A stretch of 64,000 bases of DNA from Nocardia terpenica (lineage in GTDB: Bacteria; Actinomycetota; Actinomycetes; Mycobacteriales; Mycobacteriaceae). Position numbers and translations under genes: made by a program. Positions 7,183 through 14,882 of this stretch are shown here, piece by piece. The notes under the pieces are model-generated. The model had not been told where the DNA came from. It did no database searches and was given only the letters and a program-made list of their open reading frames with translations. The stretch spans positions 1,488,001 to 1,552,000 of the forward strand of contig NZ_JABMCZ010000001.1 of NCBI RefSeq assembly GCF_013186535.1, written 5' to 3'. Position 1 is the stretch's first letter. The number at the start of each line of letters is the position of its first letter.

Positions 7183-8088
7183 ATGAAGTTACTTCCCTTT
7201 CGGACGCGCCGCGCGACGATCGATCCGGGCGAGGTAGCTCTGCACGCCCGCAACGTGCGCTTCGACTGGCGGGACACGCCGCTGCACTGGATGCCCGCCG
7301 AGCCGATCGCCTCGCATCTGATCAATGCCCTGAACCTGCTGCTGCCCGAGGGCGAGCGGATGTTCTGTCAGGCGTTCTCCGAGGCCATGCCCCTGGTCAA
7401 GGACGACAGGCTGCGCGAGCAGATGCTCGGATTCATCGGCCAGGAGTCGATGCACGCCGAAACCCACAACGGGGTGCTCGACGAGGTGTTGTCCGCGCAC
7501 GGTATCGAGGTCCGGCCGTATGTGGAGCAGATGGAATACCTGTTCCGCAAAACCCTCGGCCCGCGCGAAGGCCAGGACGCCCGCGCGGAATTCCAGACCC
7601 TGGTCGAACGGCTCGGCTTCATCGCGACCCTGGAGCATTTCTTCGCCTTCCTCGGCGACTGGGTGCTCAATGCCGATCTGGAGCAATTCGGCGCCGACCC
7701 GAACATGGCGGACCTGTTCCGCTGGCACGGCGCGGAGGAGGTGGAGCACCGCCACGTCGCCCACGATGTCGCCGCCTACTTCGGCATCGGCTACGTGCGC
7801 CGCTGCGCGCTCATGCTGCTGGTGTTCCCGATCTTCCTGTCGCTGGTGGTGCGCGGCACCAAATATCTTGTGCGTCAGGATCCTTCGCTGCCCGACCTGG
7901 GCTATCCGCGGCTGCTGCTGCGGGTGTTCGGCGCCATGTGGCGGGGCGCGCTGCCGGGTGTGCCGTCGCTGCTGTGGAGCGCGGTCTCGGTCGCGCAGCC
8001 CGGCTACACGCCCGAGTCCGTCGGCTCGACGGCGCAGGCGGTGGCCTATCTGGCCAAGTCGCCCGCGGCGCGAGCGCTGGCCTCGTGA
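7183..8088 (+). CDS. Predicted metal-dependent hydrolase (PF10118-like, diiron-type)
   Basis: A protein of 301 residues. It begins with the family's NVRFDWRDTPLHW motif and then shows the metal-ligand pattern QESMHAETHN, LEHFFAF and EEVEHRHVAHDVA, an ExxH arrangement like ferritin-type diiron enzymes. A hydrophobic helix (CALMLLVFPIFLSLVV) suggests membrane association. It overlaps the next gene (GTGA), a 2Fe-2S flavoreductase, which fits an electron-transfer pair in which this protein is the oxygenase or hydroxylase. The biochemical role of the family is poorly known to me. Confidence 0.82.
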   Translation: MKLLPFRTRRATIDPGEVALHARNVRFDWRDTPLHWMPAEPIASHLINALNLLLPEGERMFCQAFSEAMPLVKDDRLREQMLGFIGQESMHAETHNGVLDEVLSAHGIEVRPYVEQMEYLFRKTLGPREGQDARAEFQTLVERLGFIATLEHFFAFLGDWVLNADLEQFGADPNMADLFRWHGAEEVEHRHVAHDVAAYFGIGYVRRCALMLLVFPIFLSLVVRGTKYLVRQDPSLPDLGYPRLLLRVFGAMWRGALPGVPSLLWSAVSVAQPGYTPESVGSTAQAVAYLAKSPAARALAS

Positions 8089-9194
8089 CCGTCCGTCGAC
8101 CCGCGCCGGCCGAGGTGCCAGCGGATCTGTACGGAAAGCGGCGGCGCGACAGGGCCATTCGGGTCTTCGACGCGGTCGCCGAGACCCGGTTGCGCTGGAG
8201 CACGCTGATCAATCGGCGCGAGCCCGCGGGCCGGGTGGACGATCACCGGCTGGCGCTGACGGTCGCCGAGCGACGGGTCGAGGCGCACGACACCGATGTG
8301 ATCAGCCTGCTGCTCGTCGCGCCGGACGGGCGGGAACTCCCGGTCTGGTGGCCCGGCGCGCACCTGGATCTGGAGCTGCCGTCCGGGCTGCTGCGGCAGT
8401 ATTCGCTGTGCGGCGATCCCGCCGACCGCCGCGGCTATCGCATTGCGGTGCGGCGCATTCCGGACGGACTCGGCGGCTCCGTGGAGGTCCACGACACCCT
8501 GCTTCCCGGCAGCCGGGTGGTGGTGCGCGGCCCGCGCAACGCGTTCCCCTTCGTGCTGCCGGGCTACGGATCCGAGGCGGCCCGGGTGCATTTCGTGGCC
8601 GGTGGCATCGGCATCACGCCGATTCTGCCGATGATCCGGATGGCGCACCGCCTCGGCGTCGACTGGTCCATGGTGTACACCGGCCGCAGCCGCGACACCA
8701 TCCCGTTCCTGGACGAGGTGGAGGGTTTCGGCCATCGCGTCACGGTGCGCACCGACGACCGGCACGGCCTGCCCGCCGCCGCGGATCTGCTGCCGGGCGT
8801 CGGCCCCGACACCGCCCTGTACTGCTGCGGCCCGGTCCCGATGACCGCCGTCATCGCGGCGGCCGTGCGCGACATGCCGGGCGTGGAGCTGCATTCCGAA
8901 CGGTTCTCGGCCCCGCCGGTGGTGGACGGCAAGCCGTTCGAGATCGAGCTGGCCCGCACCGGCGAGGTGATCGCGGTGCCCGCGGATCGCTCGGCGCTCC
9001 AGGAGGTGCTGAAAGTCCGCCCGGACGCCGCGTATTCGTGCCGCCAGGGCTTCTGCCGCACCTGCCGGGTGCGGGTGCTCGACGGCCCGGTCGACCACCG
9101 CGACACCGTGCTGACCCCGGACGAGCGGGCCGACGGTGACATGTTGATCTGTGTATCCCGCTGTGACGGTGAACGTTTGGTGATCGACCTGTGA
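8085..9194 (+). CDS. Ferredoxin reductase-type oxidoreductase with C-terminal 2Fe-2S domain
   Basis: A protein of 369 residues of the phthalate-dioxygenase-reductase type. It has an FMN/FAD-binding barrel (RQYSLCGDP), an NAD-binding domain (VAGGIGITPILPMIR, YCCGPVPM) and a C-terminal plant-type ferredoxin with cysteines in YSCRQGFCRTCRV and ICVSRC. The GTG start overlaps the upstream stop by 4 nt. It would pass electrons from NAD(P)H to the diiron-type partner encoded just upstream, or to another oxygenase. The first 50 residues are an N-terminal extension without a recognised domain. Confidence 0.9.
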   Translation: MTVRRPAPAEVPADLYGKRRRDRAIRVFDAVAETRLRWSTLINRREPAGRVDDHRLALTVAERRVEAHDTDVISLLLVAPDGRELPVWWPGAHLDLELPSGLLRQYSLCGDPADRRGYRIAVRRIPDGLGGSVEVHDTLLPGSRVVVRGPRNAFPFVLPGYGSEAARVHFVAGGIGITPILPMIRMAHRLGVDWSMVYTGRSRDTIPFLDEVEGFGHRVTVRTDDRHGLPAAADLLPGVGPDTALYCCGPVPMTAVIAAAVRDMPGVELHSERFSAPPVVDGKPFEIELARTGEVIAVPADRSALQEVLKVRPDAAYSCRQGFCRTCRVRVLDGPVDHRDTVLTPDERADGDMLICVSRCDGERLVIDL

Positions 9195-9228
9195 GTCGCG
9201 CACCGCTACGGACGAATTGGAGACCCTC

Positions 9229-10986
9229 GTGACCGAACCGACTCCCGACGCCGAACGCACCGTCCGCAGTGACGGATTCGACCTCGCCGTCTACGAATAC
9301 GGCGATGCGGCCGCCCCCACCGTGGTCCTGGTGCACGGCTGGCCCGACGATCATCACCTGTGGGACCGGGTGATTCCGCTGCTGGCCGGGCGCTTTCACG
9401 TCGTCGCCTACGACACCCGCGGGCACGGCCGCTCCACGCGCACCACCCGCACCGCGGACTACCGGCTGGACCGGTTCGCGGCCGACTTCTTCGCCGTGGC
9501 CGCGGCGGTCAGCCCGGACCGGCCGGTGCACGTGCTCGCGCACGACTGGGGATCGGTGGAAATGTGGGAGGCGGTGTGTGAGCCGGGCGCGCAGGACCGT
9601 ATCGCGTCGTTCACCTCGGTGTCGGGACCGAACCTCGATCATCTCGGAACGTGGATGCGCGCCAAGCTGTCTCGCGGCGCGGCGTGGGGTCCGTTCACGC
9701 AGCTGCTGTCGTCGACCTACACGTTCCTGTTCATGACGCCCGGGCTGCCGCGGGTGCTGCTGCGGCCGCTGTCGGCGGAGCGGGTGTGGCGGCGGTTCGT
9801 CGGGCTGATGAACGAGACCGACGCCGCGAACGTGACACTGGGCCCGGCTTTTCGCGAGGACTTCTTCGACGGGATGCGGATCTATCGCGCGAATATCCTG
9901 CCGCGCCTGCTGGGTCCGCGCGAACGCCGCACCGAGGTGCCGGTGCAGCTGATCATCGCCCGCCGCGACGTGGCGGTGCGGCCCGCCGGATACGCCGACA
10001 CCCAGCGGTGGGCGCCGCGGCTATGGCGGCGGGAGGTCGCGGGCGGGCACTGGCTGCCGTTCTCGCATCCGGAGCTGTTGGCCACGGCCACAGCCGAACT
10101 CGTCGACGCCCTGGACGGCGGCCCGGCGCCGCGCGGGCTGCGGCGGGCCGAGGCCGGTCGTGCGCGCGGTCGTTTCGACGATCAGCTGGTGGTGATCACC
10201 GGCGGCGGCAGCGGCATCGGGCGCGAGACCGCGCTGGCCTTCGCGCGGCACGGGGCCGAGATCGTGCTGTCGGACATCAATCTGGACGCGGCGAAGGAGA
10301 CCGCCGAACTCGTCTCGGCCGCAGGCGGTGTCGCGCACGCCTACAGCGTCGATGTCGGTGACGAGGCGGCGATGGCCGAGCACGCGGCCGCGGTCGTCGC
10401 CGCGCACGGGGTGCCCGACATCCTGGTCAACAATGCCGGAATCGGCCAGGCGGGCGACTTTTTCGAGACGTCCGCGCGCGATTTCGATCGGGTGCTGCGG
10501 GTGAATCTGGGCGGTGTGATCAACGGCTGCCGCACCTTCGGCGCGGCCATGGCCGAGCGCGGCCTCGGCGGGCACATCGTGAATCTGTCGAGTATGGCCG
10601 CCTATACGCCGCAGCGCGGGTTCAGCGCCTACTCCACCAGCAAGTCTGCGGTCTTCATGTTCTCCGACTGCCTGCGGGCCGAGCTGGCGGGCAAGGGAAT
10701 CGGCGTGCACACCGTCTGCCCGGGCATCGTGCACACCAATATCGTTGCCACCACCCGATTCTCCGGCGTCTCCGCGGAGGAGGAGGCGCGCAAGCAGGCC
10801 CGCTACGACGACCTCTACCGCAAGCGCCACTACGGGCCGGACAAGGTCGCCGCGCAGATCGTCCGCGCCGTGCAGAACGACCGCGCCGTCGTCCCCGTCA
10901 CCCCGGAAGCCCACCTGCAGTACCACTTCCACCGCTTCGCCCCGGCCCTCGCCCGCTTCGTCGCGGCCCGCGTGAAGCTGATCTGA
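9229..10986 (+). CDS. ephD: EphD-type fusion: epoxide-hydrolase-like domain plus SDR
   Basis: A protein of 585 residues with two domains. Residues 1-290 are an alpha/beta hydrolase with HGWPDDHHLWD and an Asp-type nucleophile elbow (LAHDWGS, Asp about 106), as in epoxide hydrolases. Residues 318-585 are an SDR with ITGGGSGIG, NNAGIG and YSTSK. This fusion matches mycobacterial EphD, linked to oxidised mycolic acids. GTG 9229 has GGAG 7 nt upstream; a TTG at 9217 is the alternative. It is the third gene after the diiron-type protein and the reductase, so the three may modify the same lipid. Confidence 0.88.
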   Translation: MTEPTPDAERTVRSDGFDLAVYEYGDAAAPTVVLVHGWPDDHHLWDRVIPLLAGRFHVVAYDTRGHGRSTRTTRTADYRLDRFAADFFAVAAAVSPDRPVHVLAHDWGSVEMWEAVCEPGAQDRIASFTSVSGPNLDHLGTWMRAKLSRGAAWGPFTQLLSSTYTFLFMTPGLPRVLLRPLSAERVWRRFVGLMNETDAANVTLGPAFREDFFDGMRIYRANILPRLLGPRERRTEVPVQLIIARRDVAVRPAGYADTQRWAPRLWRREVAGGHWLPFSHPELLATATAELVDALDGGPAPRGLRRAEAGRARGRFDDQLVVITGGGSGIGRETALAFARHGAEIVLSDINLDAAKETAELVSAAGGVAHAYSVDVGDEAAMAEHAAAVVAAHGVPDILVNNAGIGQAGDFFETSARDFDRVLRVNLGGVINGCRTFGAAMAERGLGGHIVNLSSMAAYTPQRGFSAYSTSKSAVFMFSDCLRAELAGKGIGVHTVCPGIVHTNIVATTRFSGVSAEEEARKQARYDDLYRKRHYGPDKVAAQIVRAVQNDRAVVPVTPEAHLQYHFHRFAPALARFVAARVKLI

Positions 10987-11107
10987 TCCCGGCCACAAGC
11001 ACGCCGGGATGACGGGATCTGGGTGTTCGCGGGGATGACGGGATCTGGGTGTTCGCGGGGATGACGGGATCTGGGTGTTCGCCGGATGACGGGATCTGAG
11101 TGTTCGA
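10985..11107. repeat. Palindrome half-copy plus 26-nt tandem array (4 units)
   Basis: 10985-11010 is one arm of the GCGTGC/GGCCAAAAGC palindrome (GATCCCGGCCACAAGCACGC). It is followed by units GATGACGGGATCTGGGTGTT plus CGCGGG starting at 11008, 11034, 11060 and 11085 (spacing 26, 26, 25). The array lies between the convergent ephD and terC-like genes and covers the ends of both transcripts. Confidence 0.88.
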
Positions 11108-12124
11108 CTACGGCGTGGAAGTCTCGGTGGCCGAGCCGATCTCGGGGTCGTTGCGGGTGGCGCGGAGGCTGGTCACGGTGACTACGGTCAGCACCACCAC
11201 GATGACGCCGAGGGAGGCGACGGTGGGGATCTCGGGGAGGCCGCCCCAGATGCCGTGTGCCCAGTGCAGCACGAGCTTCACGCCGATGAAGGCGAGGATG
11301 ACGGCCAGACCGTAGGCCAGGTGCACCAGCCGCGCCAGCGCCGCCTGCAGCACGAAGTACAGGGCCCGCAGGCCGAGCAGGGCGAACGCGTTGGTGGCGA
11401 ACACCAGGTACGGGTCGCCGGTCACGCCGTACACCGCGGGCACCGAGTCGACGGCGAACACCACGTCGGTGGCCATCACCGCGGTCACCACCAGCGCCAG
11501 CGGGGTCAGCGCCCGGCGGCCCGCCTCCCGGACCGTCATGCGGGGGCCGCGGTAGTCGTCGGTCACCGGCATCAGCTTGCGCAGCAGCCGCACCGACCGC
11601 ATCGAGGAGATGTCGACCTCCTGATCGTGCCCGCCGGCGGCGTCGACCAGCAGTTTCGCCGCGGTGCCCAGCAGGATCGCGCCGAACAGCAGAAACGCCC
11701 AGTCCAGCGCGGCCAGCGCGGCCGCCCCGAGCGCGATGAACCCGCCGCGCAGTACCAGCGCGCCCACGATGCCGTACAGCAGCACCCGCTGCGCCAGCGC
11801 CGCGGGCACCGCGAAGGCCGCCAGCAGCAGCATGAACACGAACAGGTTGTCCACCGACAGCGACTTCTCGACCACGTAGCCGGTGAAGAATTCGGTCGCG
11901 GGCGTGCCGCCGTAGACCGCCCACAGCGCCAGGCCGAAGACGACCGGAAGCGCGAGGTAGAACACCGTCCAGCCGATCGCCTCGCGCATCGACACCTCGT
12001 GCGGGCGCCGGGTGACGGCGAAGTCGAGCGCGAGCAGCGCGAGGATGCCGGCGATGGTCGCCGCCCACAGCCAGGGCGAACCGATCGTCTGCAGGGCGGG
12101 GGATGCGAGAACGTGGGGGGTCAC
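11108..12124 (-). CDS. TerC/Alx-family integral membrane protein
   Basis: A protein of 338 residues with about nine hydrophobic helices. It has the TerC hallmarks EKSLSVDNLFVFMLL and ATDVVFAVDSVPAVYG, each with acidic residues within membrane helices, and a cytoplasmic loop MTVREAGRRALTP. TerC/Alx proteins export metal ions; the riboswitch upstream fits a manganese role. The GTG at 12124 is chosen because GAGGAG lies 5 nt upstream. A longer frame to 12289 would run through the riboswitch. It is convergent with ephD. Confidence 0.9.
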   Translation of the reverse strand: MTPHVLASPALQTIGSPWLWAATIAGILALLALDFAVTRRPHEVSMREAIGWTVFYLALPVVFGLALWAVYGGTPATEFFTGYVVEKSLSVDNLFVFMLLLAAFAVPAALAQRVLLYGIVGALVLRGGFIALGAAALAALDWAFLLFGAILLGTAAKLLVDAAGGHDQEVDISSMRSVRLLRKLMPVTDDYRGPRMTVREAGRRALTPLALVVTAVMATDVVFAVDSVPAVYGVTGDPYLVFATNAFALLGLRALYFVLQAALARLVHLAYGLAVILAFIGVKLVLHWAHGIWGGLPEIPTVASLGVIVVVLTVVTVTSLRATRNDPEIGSATETSTP

Positions 12125-12130
12125 TGGTCT

Positions 12131-12156
12131 CCTCGGGTATAGCAAAGCACCCGAGG
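12131..12156 (-). promoter_or_regulatory. Hairpin sequestering the terC-like ribosome binding site
   Basis: CCTCGGGT (12131-12138) and ACCCGAGG (12149-12156) form a perfect 8-bp stem on a 10-nt loop. One strand contains part of the GAGGAG Shine-Dalgarno. The other overlaps the end of the conserved GGAGACC of the riboswitch. Folding of the aptamer would compete with this stem, which suggests translational control. Confidence 0.65.
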
Positions 12157-12270
12157 TCTCCTTCACCCGATTGCGGGTGGCCATCCGGGGATTCCGTCGG
12201 TGGAAGCCGTACTGACCGGAGTGGCTCTTGGGAAGTACTCCCCTCGTTGCTGAGGGTAGCGAACTTTCTG
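12151..12270 (-). promoter_or_regulatory. yybP-ykoY type (manganese) riboswitch
   Basis: Read on the minus strand, the leader of the TerC-like gene holds the conserved pieces of this class in order: GGGGAGTAC (12235-12243), GGTCAGTACGG (about 12206-12216) and GAAGGAGACC (12155-12164), with a helix GATGGCCACCCGCAATCGGGT between. The class binds Mn2+ and often controls TerC/Alx exporters. The boundaries are approximate. Confidence 0.8.
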
Positions 12271-12294
12271 CTCGGGGACCACTTCGCACCGACT

Positions 12295-12316
12295 TGACCT
12301 GAACTTTACTTCAGGT
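12295..12316 (+). promoter_or_regulatory. MerR/SoxR-type operator-promoter
   Basis: TTGACC followed by the dyad ACCTGAA-N6-TTCAGGT (12297-12316). This matches the MerR-family arrangement, where the operator occupies the spacer after a -35 box. It lies 49 nt before the quinone-oxidoreductase-like gene. The nearest HTH gene (3142) is far away, so the regulator is probably unlinked. Confidence 0.65.
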
Positions 12317-12364
12317 AGGAGGCTGGGGTTCCAGCGATCGGAACCCAGGAATGAGTGGTCGGAA

Positions 12365-13363
12365 ATGCATGTGGTGGAAGTGAAGTCGTTCGGTGGGCCC
12401 GAGGTGCTGCGGCCGGGCGTGGCGCCCGATCCCGTGGCGGGTCCGGGCGAGGTCGTGGTGGATGTCGCCGCGGCCGATGTGATGTTCCTCGACGCCAGGC
12501 TGCGCGCCGGGTGGGGGCAGGACTTCTTCGCGATCCGGGTGCCCTACGTGCCGGGCGGGGCGGTCGCCGGTGTGGTGTCGGCGGTCGGGCCGGATGTCGA
12601 TCCGGCGTGGGTCGGCAGGCGGGTCGCCACGCAGACCGCGGCCAGCGGGATCGGCGGCGGGCAACCGGTCGGCGGTTATGCCGAGCGGGCGGCGGCGAAG
12701 GCGGACGCGCTGGCCGAGGTGCCGGAGGGGCTGGACCTGGTGCGGGCTGCGGCGCTGGTCCACGACGGCGGCACCGCGCTGGCGGTGCTGGGGCAGGCGG
12801 CGGTGCGGCCGGGGGAGTGGGTGCTGGTCACCGCCGCCGGGGGTGGCCTGGGCACGCTGTTCGTGCAGCTGGCGCGGGCGGCCGGGGCGCGGGTGATCGC
12901 GGCGGCGCGGGGCGGGACGAAACTCGCGCTGGCCGAGCGGCTCGGCGCGACCGCGGTGGTGGACTACGACGAATCGGGTTGGGCCGACCAGGTGCTGGAG
13001 CTGACCGGCGGCGCGGGCGTGCACGTGGTGTTCGACGGCGCGGGCGGGAAGATCGGCCGGGACGCGCTGGGGACGGTCGTCGAGGGCGGGCGCTTCTTCG
13101 GATACGGCAATGCGGCAGGCGGATTCTTCAACGACGACGCGGAGAGCGTTGCCGCGCCGGGCGTTACGGTGCACACGCTGATGGATATCACGCGGGCCGA
13201 CGGCATCGACTGGCACGCGCTCGGCGCCCAAGCGCTGGCGGCGGCCGCGGCCGGGGACTTCGAAGTGGTGGTGGGACAGACCTTTCCGCTGGATCGGGCG
13301 GCGGAAGCGCACGCCGCCATCGAATCCCGCGCGGCGGTGGGGCGGACCATCCTCACCGTGTGA
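12365..13363 (+). CDS. Quinone oxidoreductase-like medium-chain dehydrogenase
   Basis: A protein of 332 residues of the zinc-independent MDR group. The GroES-like part has VMFLDARLRAGWGQ and VPYVPGGAVAGVVSAVG. The Rossmann part has VLVTAAGGGLGTLFVQLARAAGARVIAAAR and ends in a typical AHAAIESRAAVGRTILTV. Structural-zinc cysteines and the catalytic zinc ligands are absent. Such NADPH:quinone or enal reductases act in detoxification. The MerR-type operator upstream suggests induction by oxidative or electrophile stress. It is convergent with the DDN-like gene across a hairpin. Confidence 0.88.
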   Translation: MHVVEVKSFGGPEVLRPGVAPDPVAGPGEVVVDVAAADVMFLDARLRAGWGQDFFAIRVPYVPGGAVAGVVSAVGPDVDPAWVGRRVATQTAASGIGGGQPVGGYAERAAAKADALAEVPEGLDLVRAAALVHDGGTALAVLGQAAVRPGEWVLVTAAGGGLGTLFVQLARAAGARVIAAARGGTKLALAERLGATAVVDYDESGWADQVLELTGGAGVHVVFDGAGGKIGRDALGTVVEGGRFFGYGNAAGGFFNDDAESVAAPGVTVHTLMDITRADGIDWHALGAQALAAAAAGDFEVVVGQTFPLDRAAEAHAAIESRAAVGRTILTV

Positions 13364-13369
13364 TTCGGC

Positions 13370-13404
13370 GCTGACGCCGCCCGGCTCAGCCGCGCGGCGT
13401 CAGC
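13370..13404. terminator. Bidirectional stem-loop terminator
   Basis: GCTGACGCCGC (13370-13380) and GCGGCGTCAGC (13394-13404) form a perfect 11-bp stem at the junction of two convergent genes. The second arm covers the last codons of the minus-strand gene. Confidence 0.7.
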
Positions 13405-13817
13405 ACGACGACGGCGATCGGCCGATCGGTCATCTTCTGATATTGCGTGTACCGGCCCTGATTGACCTTGTCCACCATCGCGAATCGCCGCGCGTAGTCC
13501 GCATCGTCCGGGTAGGTGGCCCGCGCCGTCACCGGAATCCGCCGCCGCCCCACCTGAATCTCACACTCCGGCCGCGCCTTCACATTCGCCAGCCACCCCG
13601 GCGGCCGCGGCGACCCACCGTTCGACGCCGTCACCAGAAAACTCTCCCCGTCCCGCCCGTAGGTCAGCGCACTGGTCCGCACCTGCCCCGTCTTCCGCCC
13701 CACCGTCCGCAACAGCAACGTCGGATTCCCGAGCAGCAGCCGATGCCCCACCAGCCCATCCGACTTCTCGTACACCCACTGATGCCCCCGCAGAACATTC
13801 GACAACAGACTCGCCAT
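13386..13817 (-). CDS. DDN-like nitroreductase-family, deazaflavin (F420)-dependent protein
   Basis: A protein of 143 residues with the split-barrel pattern of the F420H2-dependent DDN/FDOR-A group: RLLLGNPTLLLRTVGRKTGQVRTSALTYGRDGESFLVTASNGGSPRPPGWLANVKA (read as RKTG, SNGG and PPGW motifs), then ARATYPDDADYARRFAM and a C-terminal VVVLTPR. These proteins use F420H2 to reduce quinones or other acceptors. ATG 13817 has GGAGGT upstream. The frame extends to 13913, but that part looks non-coding. Confidence 0.87.
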   Translation of the reverse strand: MASLLSNVLRGHQWVYEKSDGLVGHRLLLGNPTLLLRTVGRKTGQVRTSALTYGRDGESFLVTASNGGSPRPPGWLANVKARPECEIQVGRRRIPVTARATYPDDADYARRFAMVDKVNQGRYTQYQKMTDRPIAVVVLTPRG

Positions 13818-13935
13818 CACAACCTCCCGTCCGTCCCCTCCAGCGACACAGTATCCGCTACCGGAGGTCCGAGTAGGCGTATCCCCACCCAACCCGGTAG
13901 CATCGCCCCACACCCGCAGCCATCCACTGCGGTCG

Positions 13936-14009
13936 GGGGCGGTAGCTCAGTCGGTTAGAGCCGCGGACTCATAATCCGCTGGTCGTGGGTTCGAGCCCCA
14001 CCCGCCCCA
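13936..14009 (+). tRNA. tRNA with CAT anticodon (tRNA-Ile2 or elongator tRNA-Met)
   Basis: A 74-nt cloverleaf. The acceptor GGGGCGG pairs perfectly with CCGCCCC (14002-14008) and A73 follows. The anticodon stem GCGGA/TCCGC closes a loop with CAT. The T arm is GTGGG TTCGAGC CCCAC. The features after the anticodon stem (CTGGTCG) resemble Ile(k2C-AU) more than Met tRNAs. CCA is not encoded. Confidence 0.93.
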
Positions 14010-14114
14010 CAAAGTGCGTCGCGCGATCGACGGCTACCTGCGGCACATCGAGTACTCCTTCCGGGACCGATAGGACCACGTCCGAGCTCTCGGTGAAAGC
14101 GGCGGAACCTCAGC

Positions 14115-14196
14115 GTGTCGCGAGTGCTGGTGTGGGACAACGAGTCCGCGATCGGACAATGGCGTAGCGGTAGACCACGACCGACCGATGCGATGA
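14115..14196 (+). pseudogene. Fragment of an IS21-type (IstA-like) transposase
   Basis: In one forward frame starting near 14115 the sequence reads RVLVWDNESAIGQW, then RSGRPRPTDAMN. This resembles the DDE-core Asp region (LVWDNE) of IstA transposases. No start, no remainder and no IstB are present. It lies directly downstream of the CAT tRNA and before the TetR gene, so it marks an old insertion. The 100 bases between the tRNA and this piece hold no gene I recognise. Confidence 0.5.
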
Positions 14197-14200
14197 ACGT

Positions 14201-14842
14201 CTACTGCTCGCGATGTTGCGGCGTGCGGTCGAAGAGTCTGTCGAGGTAGTAATCGATGGCGGTCAGCGCGGCATCGGGATCGATGACGTCGAAGTCGAGA
14301 AGCGGGGTGAAGCCGGTCAGCGCGAGCAGGAGGTTCGTCTCGATGGCCGGGTCACGGTCTGCGGGGATGTGGCCCTCGGTGATCGCTTGCCTGATCAGGC
14401 GTTCGGTCAGTGCTCTGCCGTCGTGGAGTCCGAGGCGGGCCTGTTCGTGCAGCTCTGGGTCGTGTAACGCCTCGAGGGTGTAGGCGGCGCTCATCCGGCT
14501 GGTGGCGCGGGCGTCCGGGTGTAGGGGCAGCATCTCCATGAGCGTCACTCGCAGTACGTCTCGGGGGTGTGGAGGTGAGCCGAGACGGTCGAGGCTTCGG
14601 GTGACGCGCCGTGCGGTCTGTTCGGCAGCGAATTCCATCGCGAATACGAGCATCGCTGTCCGGGAGCCGAAATAGTGCTGGACCTGCCCCAGGGAGGCAT
14701 CCGCCTCGCGGGCGATCTCGCGCATCGTCGCTCGGGTCCACCCTTGTTGTTCCACCACTCGCCACAGGGCGCGCGCGATGGTTTCGCGACGTTCTCGGTG
14801 ATCGACCTGTTTCGGCACGCGAACCCTTCCATCCGACACCAT
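14201..14842 (-). CDS. TetR-family transcriptional regulator
   Basis: A protein of 213 residues. The N-terminal HTH is RRETIARALWRVVEQQGWTRATMREIAREADASLGQVQHYFGSRTAMLVFAME (motifs TMREIA and VQHYFGS). The rest is the helical ligand and dimer domain. It is divergent from a hydrolase gene with only 40 nt between. That gap contains TGAC repeated at a 13-nt interval, so it probably represses that gene in response to a ligand the enzyme degrades. Confidence 0.88.
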   Translation of the reverse strand: MVSDGRVRVPKQVDHRERRETIARALWRVVEQQGWTRATMREIAREADASLGQVQHYFGSRTAMLVFAMEFAAEQTARRVTRSLDRLGSPPHPRDVLRVTLMEMLPLHPDARATSRMSAAYTLEALHDPELHEQARLGLHDGRALTERLIRQAITEGHIPADRDPAIETNLLLALTGFTPLLDFDVIDPDAALTAIDYYLDRLFDRTPQHREQ

Positions 14843-14882
14843 ACGCCTGACATAATACAGCTGACTTGAAAAAGGAGATGCG

